A stretch of 44,625 nucleotides of DNA from Chloroflexota bacterium (GTDB taxonomy: Bacteria; Chloroflexota; Anaerolineae; Aggregatilineales; Phototrophicaceae), in NCBI GenBank assembly GCA_026713245.1, contig JAPOOU010000147.1:1-44625 (forward strand), in the 5' to 3' direction. Positions 25,695-35,004 of this stretch are shown here, piece by piece; within the stretch, counting starts at the first letter, position 1; each line of letters starts with the position of its first letter. The notes under the pieces were generated by a model that saw nothing but the letters and a program-made list of their open reading frames with translations, was not told where the DNA came from and searched no databases. Position numbers and translations under genes: made by a program.

Positions 25695-27005
25695 ATGAGT
25701 AGCAAGTTAAGTAGACGAGATTTTCTGAAGGCTGCTGCCGGCGCCGGCGGGGTCTTGGTCGCTGGCGCTACCAATATCGGCAGTTTGCCGGTGTTGGGGC
25801 AGGGCGACTATCAAGGCAGCATCGTTATCCTCAGCGCCAGCGCCGCCGAGCAGCACGATTTCATGATTGAGGGGATTGAAGCCGCCTTCCCCGGCGTTGA
25901 AGTTGAATGGCGCGGCCTGACCAGCGAGCGCTATACCGAGTTGTTCGCCGCTGCCGAAATCGCCGGCGATCAAATCGATATCATGGACCTCAACGGCCAG
26001 GATCTGCGACGATATGCCGTTGGCGGCCGCCTGAAGGATCTGTCCGATGTCGATTACCTCGATCGCTTCCGTCCAGTCGGCCTCGAAACTTATACCATCG
26101 GCGGCAGGCTGTGGGCGATTCCCAACGGCGGCATAAGCGGCTTCCCCTTCTTCTTCAACCAAAAGGCGCTGGATGCGGTCGGCTTTGAAGGCGATCCGGA
26201 ATCTTACCAGGACGTGCTGGATATAGCCGATGATTTGAGGGCGGCCGGTTATGCGCCCTTTACGCATTCCGGCCAGAATATCTACCTCTGGCCGATCTGG
26301 CAATTCTGGGCATATGCGCAAACCTCGGGAAACAAACCGCTCGAAGGCACATTCAATGCGCTGACGGGTCAAGCCAAATTCACTGATCCGGATCACTTGG
26401 CGGGCCTGGAAATCTTGCATCAATACACCGTGGATGGCATGTTCACCGAGGCAGTCAACAGTCTTGATGTCGCGGCGGCACAGCTATCCCTGACGCAGGG
26501 CACCTCCGCCTTCTGGTATCATCACAGCAGCTTCGTCGGCGTCTACCGCTCGGGCGAATATCCCGATCTCGAGCTGAGCTTCGTCAATCCGCTTCGTTCG
26601 GTCGATGACGAGAGTGTCCGCAGGCAATTGCCCGGCGGCACCGGCTGGGCTACCGGCGTATACTCACGGATAGCGCCTGAACGGGAAGGCATCGCACACG
26701 CGATCCTGGACTACATGACCAGCGATGATATGGTCGCCCAGCGCAACGCTCTCGGCGCTGACGCTGTGTCGACCAATGTCAATGTCGAGCCTAGCGATGA
26801 CCCGCTAGCTGTGCGCTACGGCGATATTTCCGCCGCCAATCAATTCACCTATCTCGATTGGTACTGGCCGCCGGAAATCACCCGCGCCTATCAAGAGCAG
26901 CAGCAAGCGATCGTTGCCGGCATGGCCAGCCCGGATGACGCCGCGCAAGGCGTCCAGGACGTTATGGACGAGCTCTTCGCCGACGGCTACGAATTCGAAG
27001 TGTAG
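25695..27005 (+). CDS. Sugar-binding protein, Tat signal (cluster 2)
   Basis: The protein of 436 residues starts at ATG 25695 (a GTG precedes it directly); GAAAGGA lies seven bases upstream. It has a twin-arginine signal (LSRRDFLKAAAGAGG) and no lipobox Cys, as in cluster 1. The mature part is a family-1 extracellular binding protein (SIVILSASAAEQHDF at its start; NAGE-like helices later). It shares little obvious sequence with the cluster 1 binding protein, so the ligand is probably different. It heads an operon of binding protein, two permeases and a hydrolase-like enzyme. No regulator is nearby. Confidence 0.92.
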   Translation: MSSKLSRRDFLKAAAGAGGVLVAGATNIGSLPVLGQGDYQGSIVILSASAAEQHDFMIEGIEAAFPGVEVEWRGLTSERYTELFAAAEIAGDQIDIMDLNGQDLRRYAVGGRLKDLSDVDYLDRFRPVGLETYTIGGRLWAIPNGGISGFPFFFNQKALDAVGFEGDPESYQDVLDIADDLRAAGYAPFTHSGQNIYLWPIWQFWAYAQTSGNKPLEGTFNALTGQAKFTDPDHLAGLEILHQYTVDGMFTEAVNSLDVAAAQLSLTQGTSAFWYHHSSFVGVYRSGEYPDLELSFVNPLRSVDDESVRRQLPGGTGWATGVYSRIAPEREGIAHAILDYMTSDDMVAQRNALGADAVSTNVNVEPSDDPLAVRYGDISAANQFTYLDWYWPPEITRAYQEQQQAIVAGMASPDDAAQGVQDVMDELFADGYEFEV

Positions 27006-27024
27006 CTCAATAAATCGCAAACAT

Positions 27025-27052
27025 GGGGTAGTGGCGGCGATGCTGCTGCCCC
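27025..27052 (+). other. Intercistronic hairpin after the second binding protein
   Basis: GGGGTAGTGGC at 27025-27035 pairs with GCTGCTGCCCC at 27042-27052 (11 pairs, three of them G-U). No T-run follows. It occupies the same place as the hairpin after the first binding protein. Confidence 0.5.
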
Positions 27053-27098
27053 GTACCATTGCATCGCTCTGCCAAGGAATACCTGTGGCGCTATTGCC

Positions 27099-27998
27099 AT
27101 GCCCGCCAAAAGGATACATCAGCAGAAACGCGTGACCCGGCTGGCTCCCTATTTGTGGATCCTGCCGGCCATCCTGGTTTATGGGATATTCAAGCTCGTG
27201 CCCCTGGTCAGCGGCATTTATATGGCGCTGCTGCGTTGGGACGGCATCGAGGAACCGCGCTTCATCGGCCTGCGCAACTTCGAGAAGATTCTCAATGACA
27301 AATTGACATTGTTGGTCCTGGGCAACAATGTCGAATATGCCGTCCTGACGGTGACAGGCAAGATCATCTTGTCGCTGTTCCTGGCAATCATGCTAAATCA
27401 AGCCTTGCGCGGCCGCACCTTCTATCGCACCAGCCTCTTCATGCCCGTGGTGATGTCATTTGTTGTCATCGGCATTCTCTGGCGCTGGCTGTTCAACACC
27501 GAATTTGGCTTGCTCAACAACTTGTTTGAGAGCCTGGGTCTCGGTTTTTTGGCGCAGGATTGGCTTGGCGATACCAGCATCGCCTTGAAATCCTTGACGC
27601 TGGTCGATATCTGGAAGTGGTACGGCTTCCACATGGTGATCTTCCTGGCCGGCCTGCAATCGATCCCGGGCGAGCTTTATGAGGCGGCGAAGATAGATGG
27701 CGCCTCGGTCTGGCAGCAATTCCGCCATGTGACCCTGCCCATGCTGCAGCCGGTGATGATAGTCAATGTCACCATCTCGCTGATGGGCGCTTTTAACGTC
27801 TTTGACATTCCTTACGTGATGACCGAAGGCGGACCAGCCAATTCCACCAATGTGATGGCGCTTCACATTTACCTGCGCGGCTTCAAGTTCTATCGCTTCG
27901 GTTTTTCGGCCGCCTTGTCCTACGTATTGTTGACGATTGTGACCTTGGTGGCCGCGCTGCAACTGTGGCTGATGACCCGCGTCGATAATACCGAATAA
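27099..27998 (+). CDS. Sugar ABC permease, MalF-like (cluster 2)
   Basis: The 299-residue protein has six membrane segments and the ATPase-docking loop YEAAKIDGASVWQQFRHVTL. A basic N-terminus (MPAKRIHQQKR) precedes the first segment. It works with the permease 13 bases downstream and the binding protein upstream; no ATPase is present. Confidence 0.92.
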   Translation: MPAKRIHQQKRVTRLAPYLWILPAILVYGIFKLVPLVSGIYMALLRWDGIEEPRFIGLRNFEKILNDKLTLLVLGNNVEYAVLTVTGKIILSLFLAIMLNQALRGRTFYRTSLFMPVVMSFVVIGILWRWLFNTEFGLLNNLFESLGLGFLAQDWLGDTSIALKSLTLVDIWKWYGFHMVIFLAGLQSIPGELYEAAKIDGASVWQQFRHVTLPMLQPVMIVNVTISLMGAFNVFDIPYVMTEGGPANSTNVMALHIYLRGFKFYRFGFSAALSYVLLTIVTLVAALQLWLMTRVDNTE

Positions 27999-28011
27999 TT
28001 CAGGCTAGATC

Positions 28012-28884
28012 ATGCAAATCGGCGAGACGCCCGAACTGAAATCCAGAACTGACGGCATCTACTGGCGGCCTTACCTGGTCAAGCTCTTCAACCATTCCAC
28101 CTTGATGATCTTCACCGTGATCATCATTTATCCCGTGGTCTGGATGGTGCTGGCTTCCTTCAAGACCAGTGGCGAGTTTGTGGATAACATCTGGGGCATC
28201 CCGTCAGTTCTCGATATTGACAATTATCACCGCGCCTGGGAGCTGGCTAATCTGGGGCGAGCGCTGATCAATAGCTTGATCATCTCGCTGGGCACCGTCG
28301 CGCTGGTGATCGCTTTATCCTCGATAGCCGGTTACGCCTTCGCCAAGTTTCGCTTTCGCTTCAGCGCGCTCATTCTGCTGGTGCTAATCTTCACCATGCA
28401 AGCGCCAACGCCGGTCATTCCCTTTTATGTGCTTTTCGTGAGGCTGGACCTGACTGACAGTTACATTGGTCTGATTCTGGGCATAGCCTCTGGCAGCTTG
28501 CCCTTGTCGATCTTCATCTTCCAGGCGTTTTTCCGTTCTATCCCGAATGAGTTGCGCGAAGCGGCGAAGATCGACGGCTGTTCGGAGTTCACGGCCTTTC
28601 TGCGTGTGATCATGCCGATTTCCGGACCGGCTGTCGCCACGGTAGCGATTCTGACTTTCGTCGGCGCCTGGAACGAGTACTTCCTGCCGCTGCTGCTGGT
28701 GCGGTCGCCGGAAATCCGCCCGCTGACGTTGGCTGTGCAAGTATTCTTCTTCCAGTATGGCCGCGTGGAATGGACCGATGTCTTCGCCGCCTTGAGCATC
28801 GCCAGCATACCCATGATCGTGCTCTATGTGTTCTTGCAGCGCTGGTTCATTCAAGGCCTGACGTCGGGCTCGATCAAAGGCTAA
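28012..28884 (+). CDS. Sugar ABC permease, MalG-like (cluster 2)
   Basis: The 290-residue protein has six membrane segments and the docking loop LREAAKIDGCSEFTAFLRVI. The C-terminus QRWFIQGLTSGSIKG is typical of MalG-type permeases. The hydrolase-like gene starts 12 bases later with AGGAG in between. Confidence 0.92.
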   Translation: MQIGETPELKSRTDGIYWRPYLVKLFNHSTLMIFTVIIIYPVVWMVLASFKTSGEFVDNIWGIPSVLDIDNYHRAWELANLGRALINSLIISLGTVALVIALSSIAGYAFAKFRFRFSALILLVLIFTMQAPTPVIPFYVLFVRLDLTDSYIGLILGIASGSLPLSIFIFQAFFRSIPNELREAAKIDGCSEFTAFLRVIMPISGPAVATVAILTFVGAWNEYFLPLLLVRSPEIRPLTLAVQVFFFQYGRVEWTDVFAALSIASIPMIVLYVFLQRWFIQGLTSGSIKG

Positions 28885-28896
28885 CAGGAGACATTT

Positions 28897-30990
28897 ATGG
28901 ACATTATCACTTTGGAAAACAAGGAGTTGCGGCTAGAGTTCGCGCGCGAATCGGGCTCTCTGGTCGGTTTCACGGATAAGCTATCCGCCTGGGAAGTAAT
29001 CAACCGTCCTCACCTCGGCCTATCGTTTCAACTGCTGATTCCCTTGCCGGGCAGGCGCAACAATCCGGTCTACGGCGATAAACAGCAGGTGTCGACGGTC
29101 GATGTTGCCGATGACGGGCAAAGCGTATCATTTGGCTGGGATAATGTAACTTCAGCTTATGGCGGAAACCATCAGATAGAACTGACGCTGTCAATCACGC
29201 TGTCGGGGCCGCAGGCGATATTCTCACTTAGTATCGATAACCAGTCGGAATATGTGGTCGAAACTGTGCATTGTCCTTATTTTGGCGATGTTCAACTGCC
29301 TCCCGCTGCCGAGTCGTTTGAAGTATTCCATTACGGCTATGCCACCGCCGAGCGGCGCCAACTCTATCCCGGATTCGAGAACACCCTGGGCTACTACGGC
29401 TTCGACCATCCCGTGCAATATGGCCCGGACTCGTGGCGAAGCGGCGCGCCTGCCGTGCCATACGTGCTTCTGCGCAGCCCTGACCAGGGGCTTTATGTTG
29501 GCGTAAGCGAGCCGAGCGCGGAGTTGGTGGCCTGGCACAACGAGTTGCGCCCCGGATATGACAGCGCCATCGATTCGCGCGTACCGACTTCCCCGTCCAT
29601 CAGCGGGCTGGATGTCGCCTCGCGCTTTGCCGCCATTCACCTGCCATTTTTACAGCCGGGTGAATCACGCGCGCTGACGCCGGTCGCGGTTCAACCATAT
29701 CAAGGCGGCTGGCAGCAAGGCGTCGATATCTACCGCGGTTGGCGCGATAGCTGGATGACAACGCCGGAGGTCCCGAAATGGGCGCGCCATCCCCATGCCT
29801 GGTGGCAATTGCACATCAACTCGCCGGAAGACGAATTGCGCATTCCCTTCAAGGAGCTGGGCAAGATAGGCGAAGAAGCCGCGAGGCACGGTGTCAAGGC
29901 GATTCAGTTGGTCGGCTGGAATGACGGCGGGCAAGATCAGGGCAATCCCTCACATAGTCCCGATCCGCGCCTGGGCACGTTTGACGAGCTCAAGGCGGCG
30001 ATCGCGCAAATTCAGAGTTGTGGCGTCAAGCTAATCATCTTTGCCAAGTTTACCTGGGCAGACCGCGCGACCGAATGGTTCCGAGAGGACCTGCATCGGC
30101 TGGCGATCAAGGATCCCTACGGTGACTATTATCACTACAACGGTTATCAGTATAACACGGCGACGCAGGCGCTCAACATCAATACCAAGCGGCTTATACC
30201 CATGTGCTTTGGCAGTGACGAGTATTTTGAGGTAAGCGCGACGGAGTTTCAGAAGGTGCTGGATTTGGGCGCCGACGGCATCCTCTATGACGAGAACCAG
30301 CACCATTCTCCGACCTTGCTTTGCTTTGACACCGCCCACGGACATCGCCCAGGATTCCCCGTCTTCTCCAGGGATAACGAATTCCAGCAGCATCTGGAAA
30401 AGCTGAGCAAGCCAACCAATCCCGAGTTTCTCTTCGCCGGCGAAGGCGTCTACGATTGGCAATTCGGAGTTTATCACTTGTCATATCATCGCAGTTGGGA
30501 CAAACGGCACGTGCCGCTCTCACGCTATATGCTGCCACACATGCCGTTGATGACCGCCATCAGCGGCTTCAATGATCGCAATATGATCAATCAGTGCTTG
30601 TTATATCGCTATATCATGAGCTATGAACCATACAATTTCAAAGGGCATTTGGACGATTTCCCGCTGACGATGGATTACGGCAAGAGAATGGATGCCTTGC
30701 GCGCGGAGTTGCGCGACTATTTCTGGGACGGGGAATATCGCGATACGGTTGGCGCGACCGTGACTACATCGGATGGCAGCCCTCACCATCCCTATGCGGT
30801 TTTTGTCAGCAAGACGGCTGGCGCGCCCGGACTGGCAATAGCCAATTACGAAGACGAATCAGTCCGCGTCGAGGTGTCACTTGCCGGCGAAGTTTCGCTC
30901 AGCCGCTACCGGGCGGTGGACGATGAAGTCTGGCATCGCCTGGACGGCGGAATACCGATTCCAGCGCGATCGGCGGTGGTGGTCATCTAG
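28897..30990 (+). CDS. TIM-barrel glycoside-hydrolase-like protein, family uncertain
   Basis: The protein has 697 residues and no signal peptide. The first 260 residues look like a beta-sandwich of the galactose-mutarotase kind; residues about 290-600 look like a TIM barrel (IQLVGWNDGGQDQGNPSHSP; KLIIFAKFTWAD; GADGILYDENQHH; FLFAGEGVYDW); a small beta domain ends it. I recall similar architecture in proteins annotated DUF6259, but am not sure. Asp/Glu in LYDENQ (about 463-466) and Glu in AGEG (about 516) are catalytic candidates by position on the strands. It presumably degrades the imported oligosaccharide in the cytoplasm. It ends 22 bases from the convergent cobalamin operon. Confidence 0.78.
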   Translation: MDIITLENKELRLEFARESGSLVGFTDKLSAWEVINRPHLGLSFQLLIPLPGRRNNPVYGDKQQVSTVDVADDGQSVSFGWDNVTSAYGGNHQIELTLSITLSGPQAIFSLSIDNQSEYVVETVHCPYFGDVQLPPAAESFEVFHYGYATAERRQLYPGFENTLGYYGFDHPVQYGPDSWRSGAPAVPYVLLRSPDQGLYVGVSEPSAELVAWHNELRPGYDSAIDSRVPTSPSISGLDVASRFAAIHLPFLQPGESRALTPVAVQPYQGGWQQGVDIYRGWRDSWMTTPEVPKWARHPHAWWQLHINSPEDELRIPFKELGKIGEEAARHGVKAIQLVGWNDGGQDQGNPSHSPDPRLGTFDELKAAIAQIQSCGVKLIIFAKFTWADRATEWFREDLHRLAIKDPYGDYYHYNGYQYNTATQALNINTKRLIPMCFGSDEYFEVSATEFQKVLDLGADGILYDENQHHSPTLLCFDTAHGHRPGFPVFSRDNEFQQHLEKLSKPTNPEFLFAGEGVYDWQFGVYHLSYHRSWDKRHVPLSRYMLPHMPLMTAISGFNDRNMINQCLLYRYIMSYEPYNFKGHLDDFPLTMDYGKRMDALRAELRDYFWDGEYRDTVGATVTTSDGSPHHPYAVFVSKTAGAPGLAIANYEDESVRVEVSLAGEVSLSRYRAVDDEVWHRLDGGIPIPARSAVVVI

Positions 30991-31012
30991 GGCATTTCGC
31001 TTCGTCGACGCC

Positions 31013-31552
31013 TCAGAATTCAATGCCGGCGCGAGCCAGAATGCCGCTGTCGTAAGCGTGTTTGACATTACGCATCTCAGTGACGGTATCGGCGTATTCG
31101 ATCAACTGCGCTGGCGCGTTGCGTCCGGTGATGATCAGGTTCAAGCGTGCCGGTTTGTTGGCTCGCAGCCAACTGATCACTTCAGCCGCGTCCAGCCAGC
31201 CGAAGTCCATCAGATAAGTGAACTCGTCGAGCGCCACCAGCTCGTATTCGTCGGATGTGATGATTGCCCGCGCCATTTGCCAGCCATGCAGCGCTCGCGC
31301 TTGTGTTTCGTCGATGTCTTTGCTGGTCCAGGTAAATCCGTCCCCGGTCTTGATTGGTTCAAGCCCTAGCTGTTTGAAAGCGCGGATCTCGCCCCAATTG
31401 CCGCTCTCGTGCTTGAGGAACTGGATCAGCGCGACGCGCTTTTTTCGACCCAACATGCGCAGAATTACGCCGTAGGCCGAGGTTGATTTGCCGCGTCCCT
31501 CGCCGGTGTGCACTAACACGAGACCCCGCTTGCTATCAGTCTTGTCGCTCAT
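31013..31552 (-). CDS. cobO: Corrinoid adenosyltransferase, CobO/BtuR type
   Basis: The 179-residue protein starts at ATG 31552, sharing four bases with the stop of the ATPase gene (ATGA). A longer open frame lies within that gene. P-loop TGEGRGKSTSAYG at about residues 16-28 and the later VALDEFTYLMDFGWL and NLIITGRNAP are characteristic. It transfers the adenosyl group from ATP to cob(I)alamin. It is the last gene behind a cobalamin riboswitch, so imported corrinoid is activated directly. Confidence 0.95.
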   Translation of the reverse strand: MSDKTDSKRGLVLVHTGEGRGKSTSAYGVILRMLGRKKRVALIQFLKHESGNWGEIRAFKQLGLEPIKTGDGFTWTSKDIDETQARALHGWQMARAIITSDEYELVALDEFTYLMDFGWLDAAEVISWLRANKPARLNLIITGRNAPAQLIEYADTVTEMRNVKHAYDSGILARAGIEF

Positions 31553-32559
31553 AGGCCGGCATCCGTTAGCGCGTCCAAGACCTCGGCCACCAAGTGATGC
31601 CGGCTCAGGCGCCCGTCTATCGTTAGATGCCATTCGGGTCCCTGGCCGTTTTGTCCCAGGGAGACGTCCGCGACGCCGGCAGCCGGATCAAGGCGATAGC
31701 CATTGCGTTCGAGCGCCCGCCGCATCCAGCTTTCTCGTGTGCCGCTACCCTTGACATGTATGGCAGCGCCTGCGGAAGTTTCAACGGCAAAGGCGCCGCT
31801 GCTTTCATCAAAACTGATGCCGTCGGCGCGAAAGGTCTCCGCCATGCCGCCGTCAAGCACCAGATCTTCGGGCGTGCCGACCAGCATGGCGCCCTCCCGC
31901 ATCAACCAAAGTTGATCGCAGTTTCTCAAAGCCTGTTCCAGGTCGTGCGTGGAAACGAGGATTGCGCGTCCCGATTGATGCGCCAAGCGCTTGAGCAAGC
32001 GCATAACTTCAACACGGCGCGGCAGATCGAGAAATGCGGTCGGTTCGTCCAGTAGCATGATCGCTGTCTCCTGCGCCAGGGCGCGCGCGATCATCAGCTT
32101 TTGAAGCTGGCCGTCGCTGAGCTCGGTAAGGACCTGGTCTGCCAGCTCTCCCGCATTGACCGCGCTCAGAGCCCAATTGATGGCTGCGCGGTCGCCGTCG
32201 GTTAACTTGCCCAACCAGTCGCTGTGCGGCAGCCTGCCTAGGGCGACCAACTCGAAGCCGTTCATCAAGACGGGATGCGGCGTGTTAGTCAAGACGAGGC
32301 TGAGCGATTTTGCCAGTTGCGGGGGCGGCATGTGGCGGGCGTCTTCGCCATCAAGCAGCACTTGGCCGGCCAGGGGCGCTTGCATCGCCGCCAAGGTTCG
32401 CAACAGCGTCGATTTGCCGACGCCGTTGGGACCCAGCAGACCAACCAGGCTGCCCGGTTCCAGGCGCAAATTGAGCGCTCTTGCCAGGCAAATGTCAGCC
32501 TTGCGCCTTCGCGGGTACCCGATCGAAAGATTGCGCGTTTGCAGGGCCGGTACGCTCAT
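31549..32559 (-). CDS. btuD: ABC ATPase of cobalamin importer, BtuD-like
   Basis: The 336-residue protein has Walker A (GPNGVGKSTLLRT), signature LSDGQLQK and Walker B (AIMLLDEPTAFLD), as in FecE/BtuD ATPases. A C-terminal extension of about 95 residues is unusual for this family; its role is unknown. It overlaps cobO and the permease gene by four bases each (ATGA). Confidence 0.9.
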   Translation of the reverse strand: MSVPALQTRNLSIGYPRRRKADICLARALNLRLEPGSLVGLLGPNGVGKSTLLRTLAAMQAPLAGQVLLDGEDARHMPPPQLAKSLSLVLTNTPHPVLMNGFELVALGRLPHSDWLGKLTDGDRAAINWALSAVNAGELADQVLTELSDGQLQKLMIARALAQETAIMLLDEPTAFLDLPRRVEVMRLLKRLAHQSGRAILVSTHDLEQALRNCDQLWLMREGAMLVGTPEDLVLDGGMAETFRADGISFDESSGAFAVETSAGAAIHVKGSGTRESWMRRALERNGYRLDPAAGVADVSLGQNGQGPEWHLTIDGRLSRHHLVAEVLDALTDAGL

Positions 32560-33698
32560 TGCCGCCCCCGGAACTGACGCAGGATCACCAGCATCACCAC
32601 AGGCGCCCCGAGAAGCGCGGTAACTACGTTGAGCGGCAGAACCAGATTATTGCCCGGCATCTCCGCGATTAACGATGCGCACAAGGCCACAGTACCGCCG
32701 GTCAGGCAAGTGCCCGGCAACAGGATTCGATGATCCGATGTGCGCAGAATGCCGCGACAAAGGTGAGGCACGGCAATGCCGATGAAGGCGATGGGACCGC
32801 AAAATGCTGTCACCGCGCTAACCAGAAGGGCGGTCGAAAGCACGATCCTTAGTCGCGCGCGTCGCAGGTTTGTTCCCATACTTTGCGCATAGTCTTCGCC
32901 GAGCAGCAAGGCATTCAGCGGCTTGACGGAGGTCGCTGCGATAAACAAGCCAGCGATGACAAAGGCACCAAGTAGCGGCAACTGTTCGACAGTGACGCCG
33001 CTGAATGAGCCGAAAGTCCAGTTGATATAGGCCTGGATCCGCTCCGGAAGGGCAAAGTAGAGCAGCAAGCTGACCATCGACGCCACCAAATACCCAAACA
33101 TGAGCCCGAGGACTAGCAGGGTCAGATTGCTGCGGACCCTCGTCGCAACCAGCAAAACCAGCGCCATGGTCAGACCGGCGCCCAGTCCGGCTGCCGTCGT
33201 CAACAAGAGATCGCCGGTGAACCCCAGACCGGCGATCATGGCGGCGCCGGATGCGCCGGTCGAGAGCACCACCAGCGCGACGCCCAGGCTGGCGCCCGAA
33301 CTGACACCGAGCACGAATGGCTCGGCCAGGGGATTACGGAAGTAGGTTTGCATCAGCAGCCCGCTAAGTCCCAGTGCCATACCGGCCAGCATCGCCGTCA
33401 GCGTTTTGGGCAGCCGAAACTTGAGAACGATGTTCGTCCATGCAGTTGAGTCTGACTCGCCAACAAGCAGCGCCGAAACGATCTGGTCCAGAGGAATTGA
33501 TGCCGAACCCAGCGCCAAACTTGATAGCAGGAATATTCCCAGTACCAAGGTCATTAGCAGCAAGATCATGACGCGGCGATCGAGGCCGGGTACGCCCGCT
33601 GCAAGCCGGCGTCGAGTCCATATATGTCTAGCGTCCGCCGGCGCCGGTTCAACGATGGCCGACGATGCCCGGGCGGGTTTATGCGCCAGTTGCGACAT
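32556..33698 (-). CDS. btuC: FecCD-family permease, BtuC-like
   Basis: The 380-residue protein from ATG 33698 has about nine or ten hydrophobic segments. Motifs GLLMQTYFRNPLAEPFVLGV and FIGIAVPHLCRG are typical of FecCD/BtuC permeases. An alternative TTG start lies five codons earlier, inside the binding-protein gene. An N-terminal hydrophilic stretch of about 40 residues precedes the first segment. Located between the binding protein (one base gap) and the ATPase. Confidence 0.92.
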   Translation of the reverse strand: MSQLAHKPARASSAIVEPAPADARHIWTRRRLAAGVPGLDRRVMILLLMTLVLGIFLLSSLALGSASIPLDQIVSALLVGESDSTAWTNIVLKFRLPKTLTAMLAGMALGLSGLLMQTYFRNPLAEPFVLGVSSGASLGVALVVLSTGASGAAMIAGLGFTGDLLLTTAAGLGAGLTMALVLLVATRVRSNLTLLVLGLMFGYLVASMVSLLLYFALPERIQAYINWTFGSFSGVTVEQLPLLGAFVIAGLFIAATSVKPLNALLLGEDYAQSMGTNLRRARLRIVLSTALLVSAVTAFCGPIAFIGIAVPHLCRGILRTSDHRILLPGTCLTGGTVALCASLIAEMPGNNLVLPLNVVTALLGAPVVMLVILRQFRGRQ

Positions 33699-33699
33699 G

Positions 33700-34893
33700 C
33701 TACTCGCTCGCAAGACGCTGATAAAATACGAATTCGCGCTCGGGCAGCAAGTCCGGATGGAGAATCGCCACCAGGTCCGCCAATACCAGGTGCGGATTGG
33801 TCACACCCCATTCGTAGTAGTTATTGCCGCCGTTGGCGTTTTCGTCCGCGTTGTTGTTCCAGACATGGCCCGATTGCAAGGCTGCAAAGTCGCCGAAGCG
33901 ACTGTCGAGCGCCAGCAAGTCCGCTTGAGACGAAACGCCAAAGGTCTCAACAAGCCAAACATCTGCCGCAAGCCCGCCCTCGTAGACAGCTTCAAAGCTC
34001 AAGCCCCGGCTCAAGGTCGAACCCTCTTCCGCCAGCAACAACTGCCCTCCGGCGTCTTGGATAAGCCTGCCGACATAGGTATCTTGACCCGGAATGAACC
34101 AGGCGTCGGCATAGCCAAGGAATGAGTTGATCAGCACACCCGGTCGCTCGGCTTCCGGAACTCTCTGGGCGAGTTGCCGCGCGTTCTCGTACCGGGAGAC
34201 CATGGTGTCGTAAATCTCTGTCGCAGCCGCTTCGCGGTTGTAAAAGAGGGCGGTGAATTTGAGCCATTCGGCGCGCCCCAGCGGCGACAGTTCTCGCCAG
34301 CTGGCGTCCAACGCCGTGAAGACACCGGCATCCAGCAAGATCGGATGGGCATCGGTATCCGGATTGTAGCCATAGCTCATGACCAAATGCGGCTCCAGGC
34401 TCAGCACCATCTCGATGTTGATCTGCGCGCCGAATCCCACTTCGGCGATTTGCCCATCAGCGACCGCGTCGACCACTTCAGCCGTACTGATATAAAAGGC
34501 GCTATCGACGCCCACCAGATGTTCGAGCAGGTCAAGCCGCGCCAGCGCGGGCAACTGCGTCGTGGAAAGGGTGATAATGTCGCCGGTTGGCACCTCGATA
34601 AATTGCGCGCCTTCGGCGAAATCGGCTGCCGGCGGCGCGGGCGCGCCGCATTGCATCAGAACATATTCAAAACCGGGCGCGCCGTCAAAGGCGTCGCTGA
34701 CGCTCAGGACTTTGTAATGTTTGTGATAGGCGACAGCGAATCTTTCCGCGTCGCGTATCTCGACCTTTTCGGGGAAATAGTCGACATCGGCGCTGAAATC
34801 CGTGATACAACCCTCGGTCAGGTTGACATCCTGCGCCGTTGCCGGGCCCGCGAATATCAGAATGACCAACAGCAAAACAAGTTTGGAACACAT
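33700..34893 (-). CDS. btuF: Periplasmic binding protein of cobalamin importer, BtuF-like
   Basis: The 397-residue protein starts at ATG 34893 with AAGGAGGG upstream. A signal peptide (MCSKLVLLLVILIFAGPATA) ends at A-T-A, with no lipobox. The fold is that of the class III binding proteins (PF01497): GVDSAFYISTAEVV, LEPHLVMSYGYNPDT, and the long helix (GRAEWLKFTALFYNREAAAT). Alone it could be for a siderophore, but the cobalamin riboswitch immediately upstream and cobO downstream point to B12 or another corrinoid. It is the first gene of the operon. Confidence 0.9.
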   Translation of the reverse strand: MCSKLVLLLVILIFAGPATAQDVNLTEGCITDFSADVDYFPEKVEIRDAERFAVAYHKHYKVLSVSDAFDGAPGFEYVLMQCGAPAPPAADFAEGAQFIEVPTGDIITLSTTQLPALARLDLLEHLVGVDSAFYISTAEVVDAVADGQIAEVGFGAQINIEMVLSLEPHLVMSYGYNPDTDAHPILLDAGVFTALDASWRELSPLGRAEWLKFTALFYNREAAATEIYDTMVSRYENARQLAQRVPEAERPGVLINSFLGYADAWFIPGQDTYVGRLIQDAGGQLLLAEEGSTLSRGLSFEAVYEGGLAADVWLVETFGVSSQADLLALDSRFGDFAALQSGHVWNNNADENANGGNNYYEWGVTNPHLVLADLVAILHPDLLPEREFVFYQRLASE

Positions 34894-34944
34894 CTTATCC
34901 CTCCTTCAGGATTAAGGAGGAAACGGGGCTGGTTATCGCTGCAT

Positions 34945-34972
34945 CAAAAAAGCCCGCCGGGTTTCGGCGGGC
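34945..34972 (-). terminator. Riboswitch-controlled intrinsic terminator
   Basis: On the minus strand GCCCGCCG pairs with CGGCGGGC (34952-34972), followed by a run of T (34945-34951 as A on the plus strand). It lies between the aptamer and the binding-protein gene, the place of an expression platform. Confidence 0.88.
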
Positions 34973-35004
34973 ATAAGTGACACTAACCACGCTCGTCTCC
35001 CTTT

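Noticed and set aside
31549..34893. Iron-siderophore importer
   Set aside because: The protein families would allow it, but the cobalamin aptamer upstream and the adenosyltransferase at the end favour a corrinoid.
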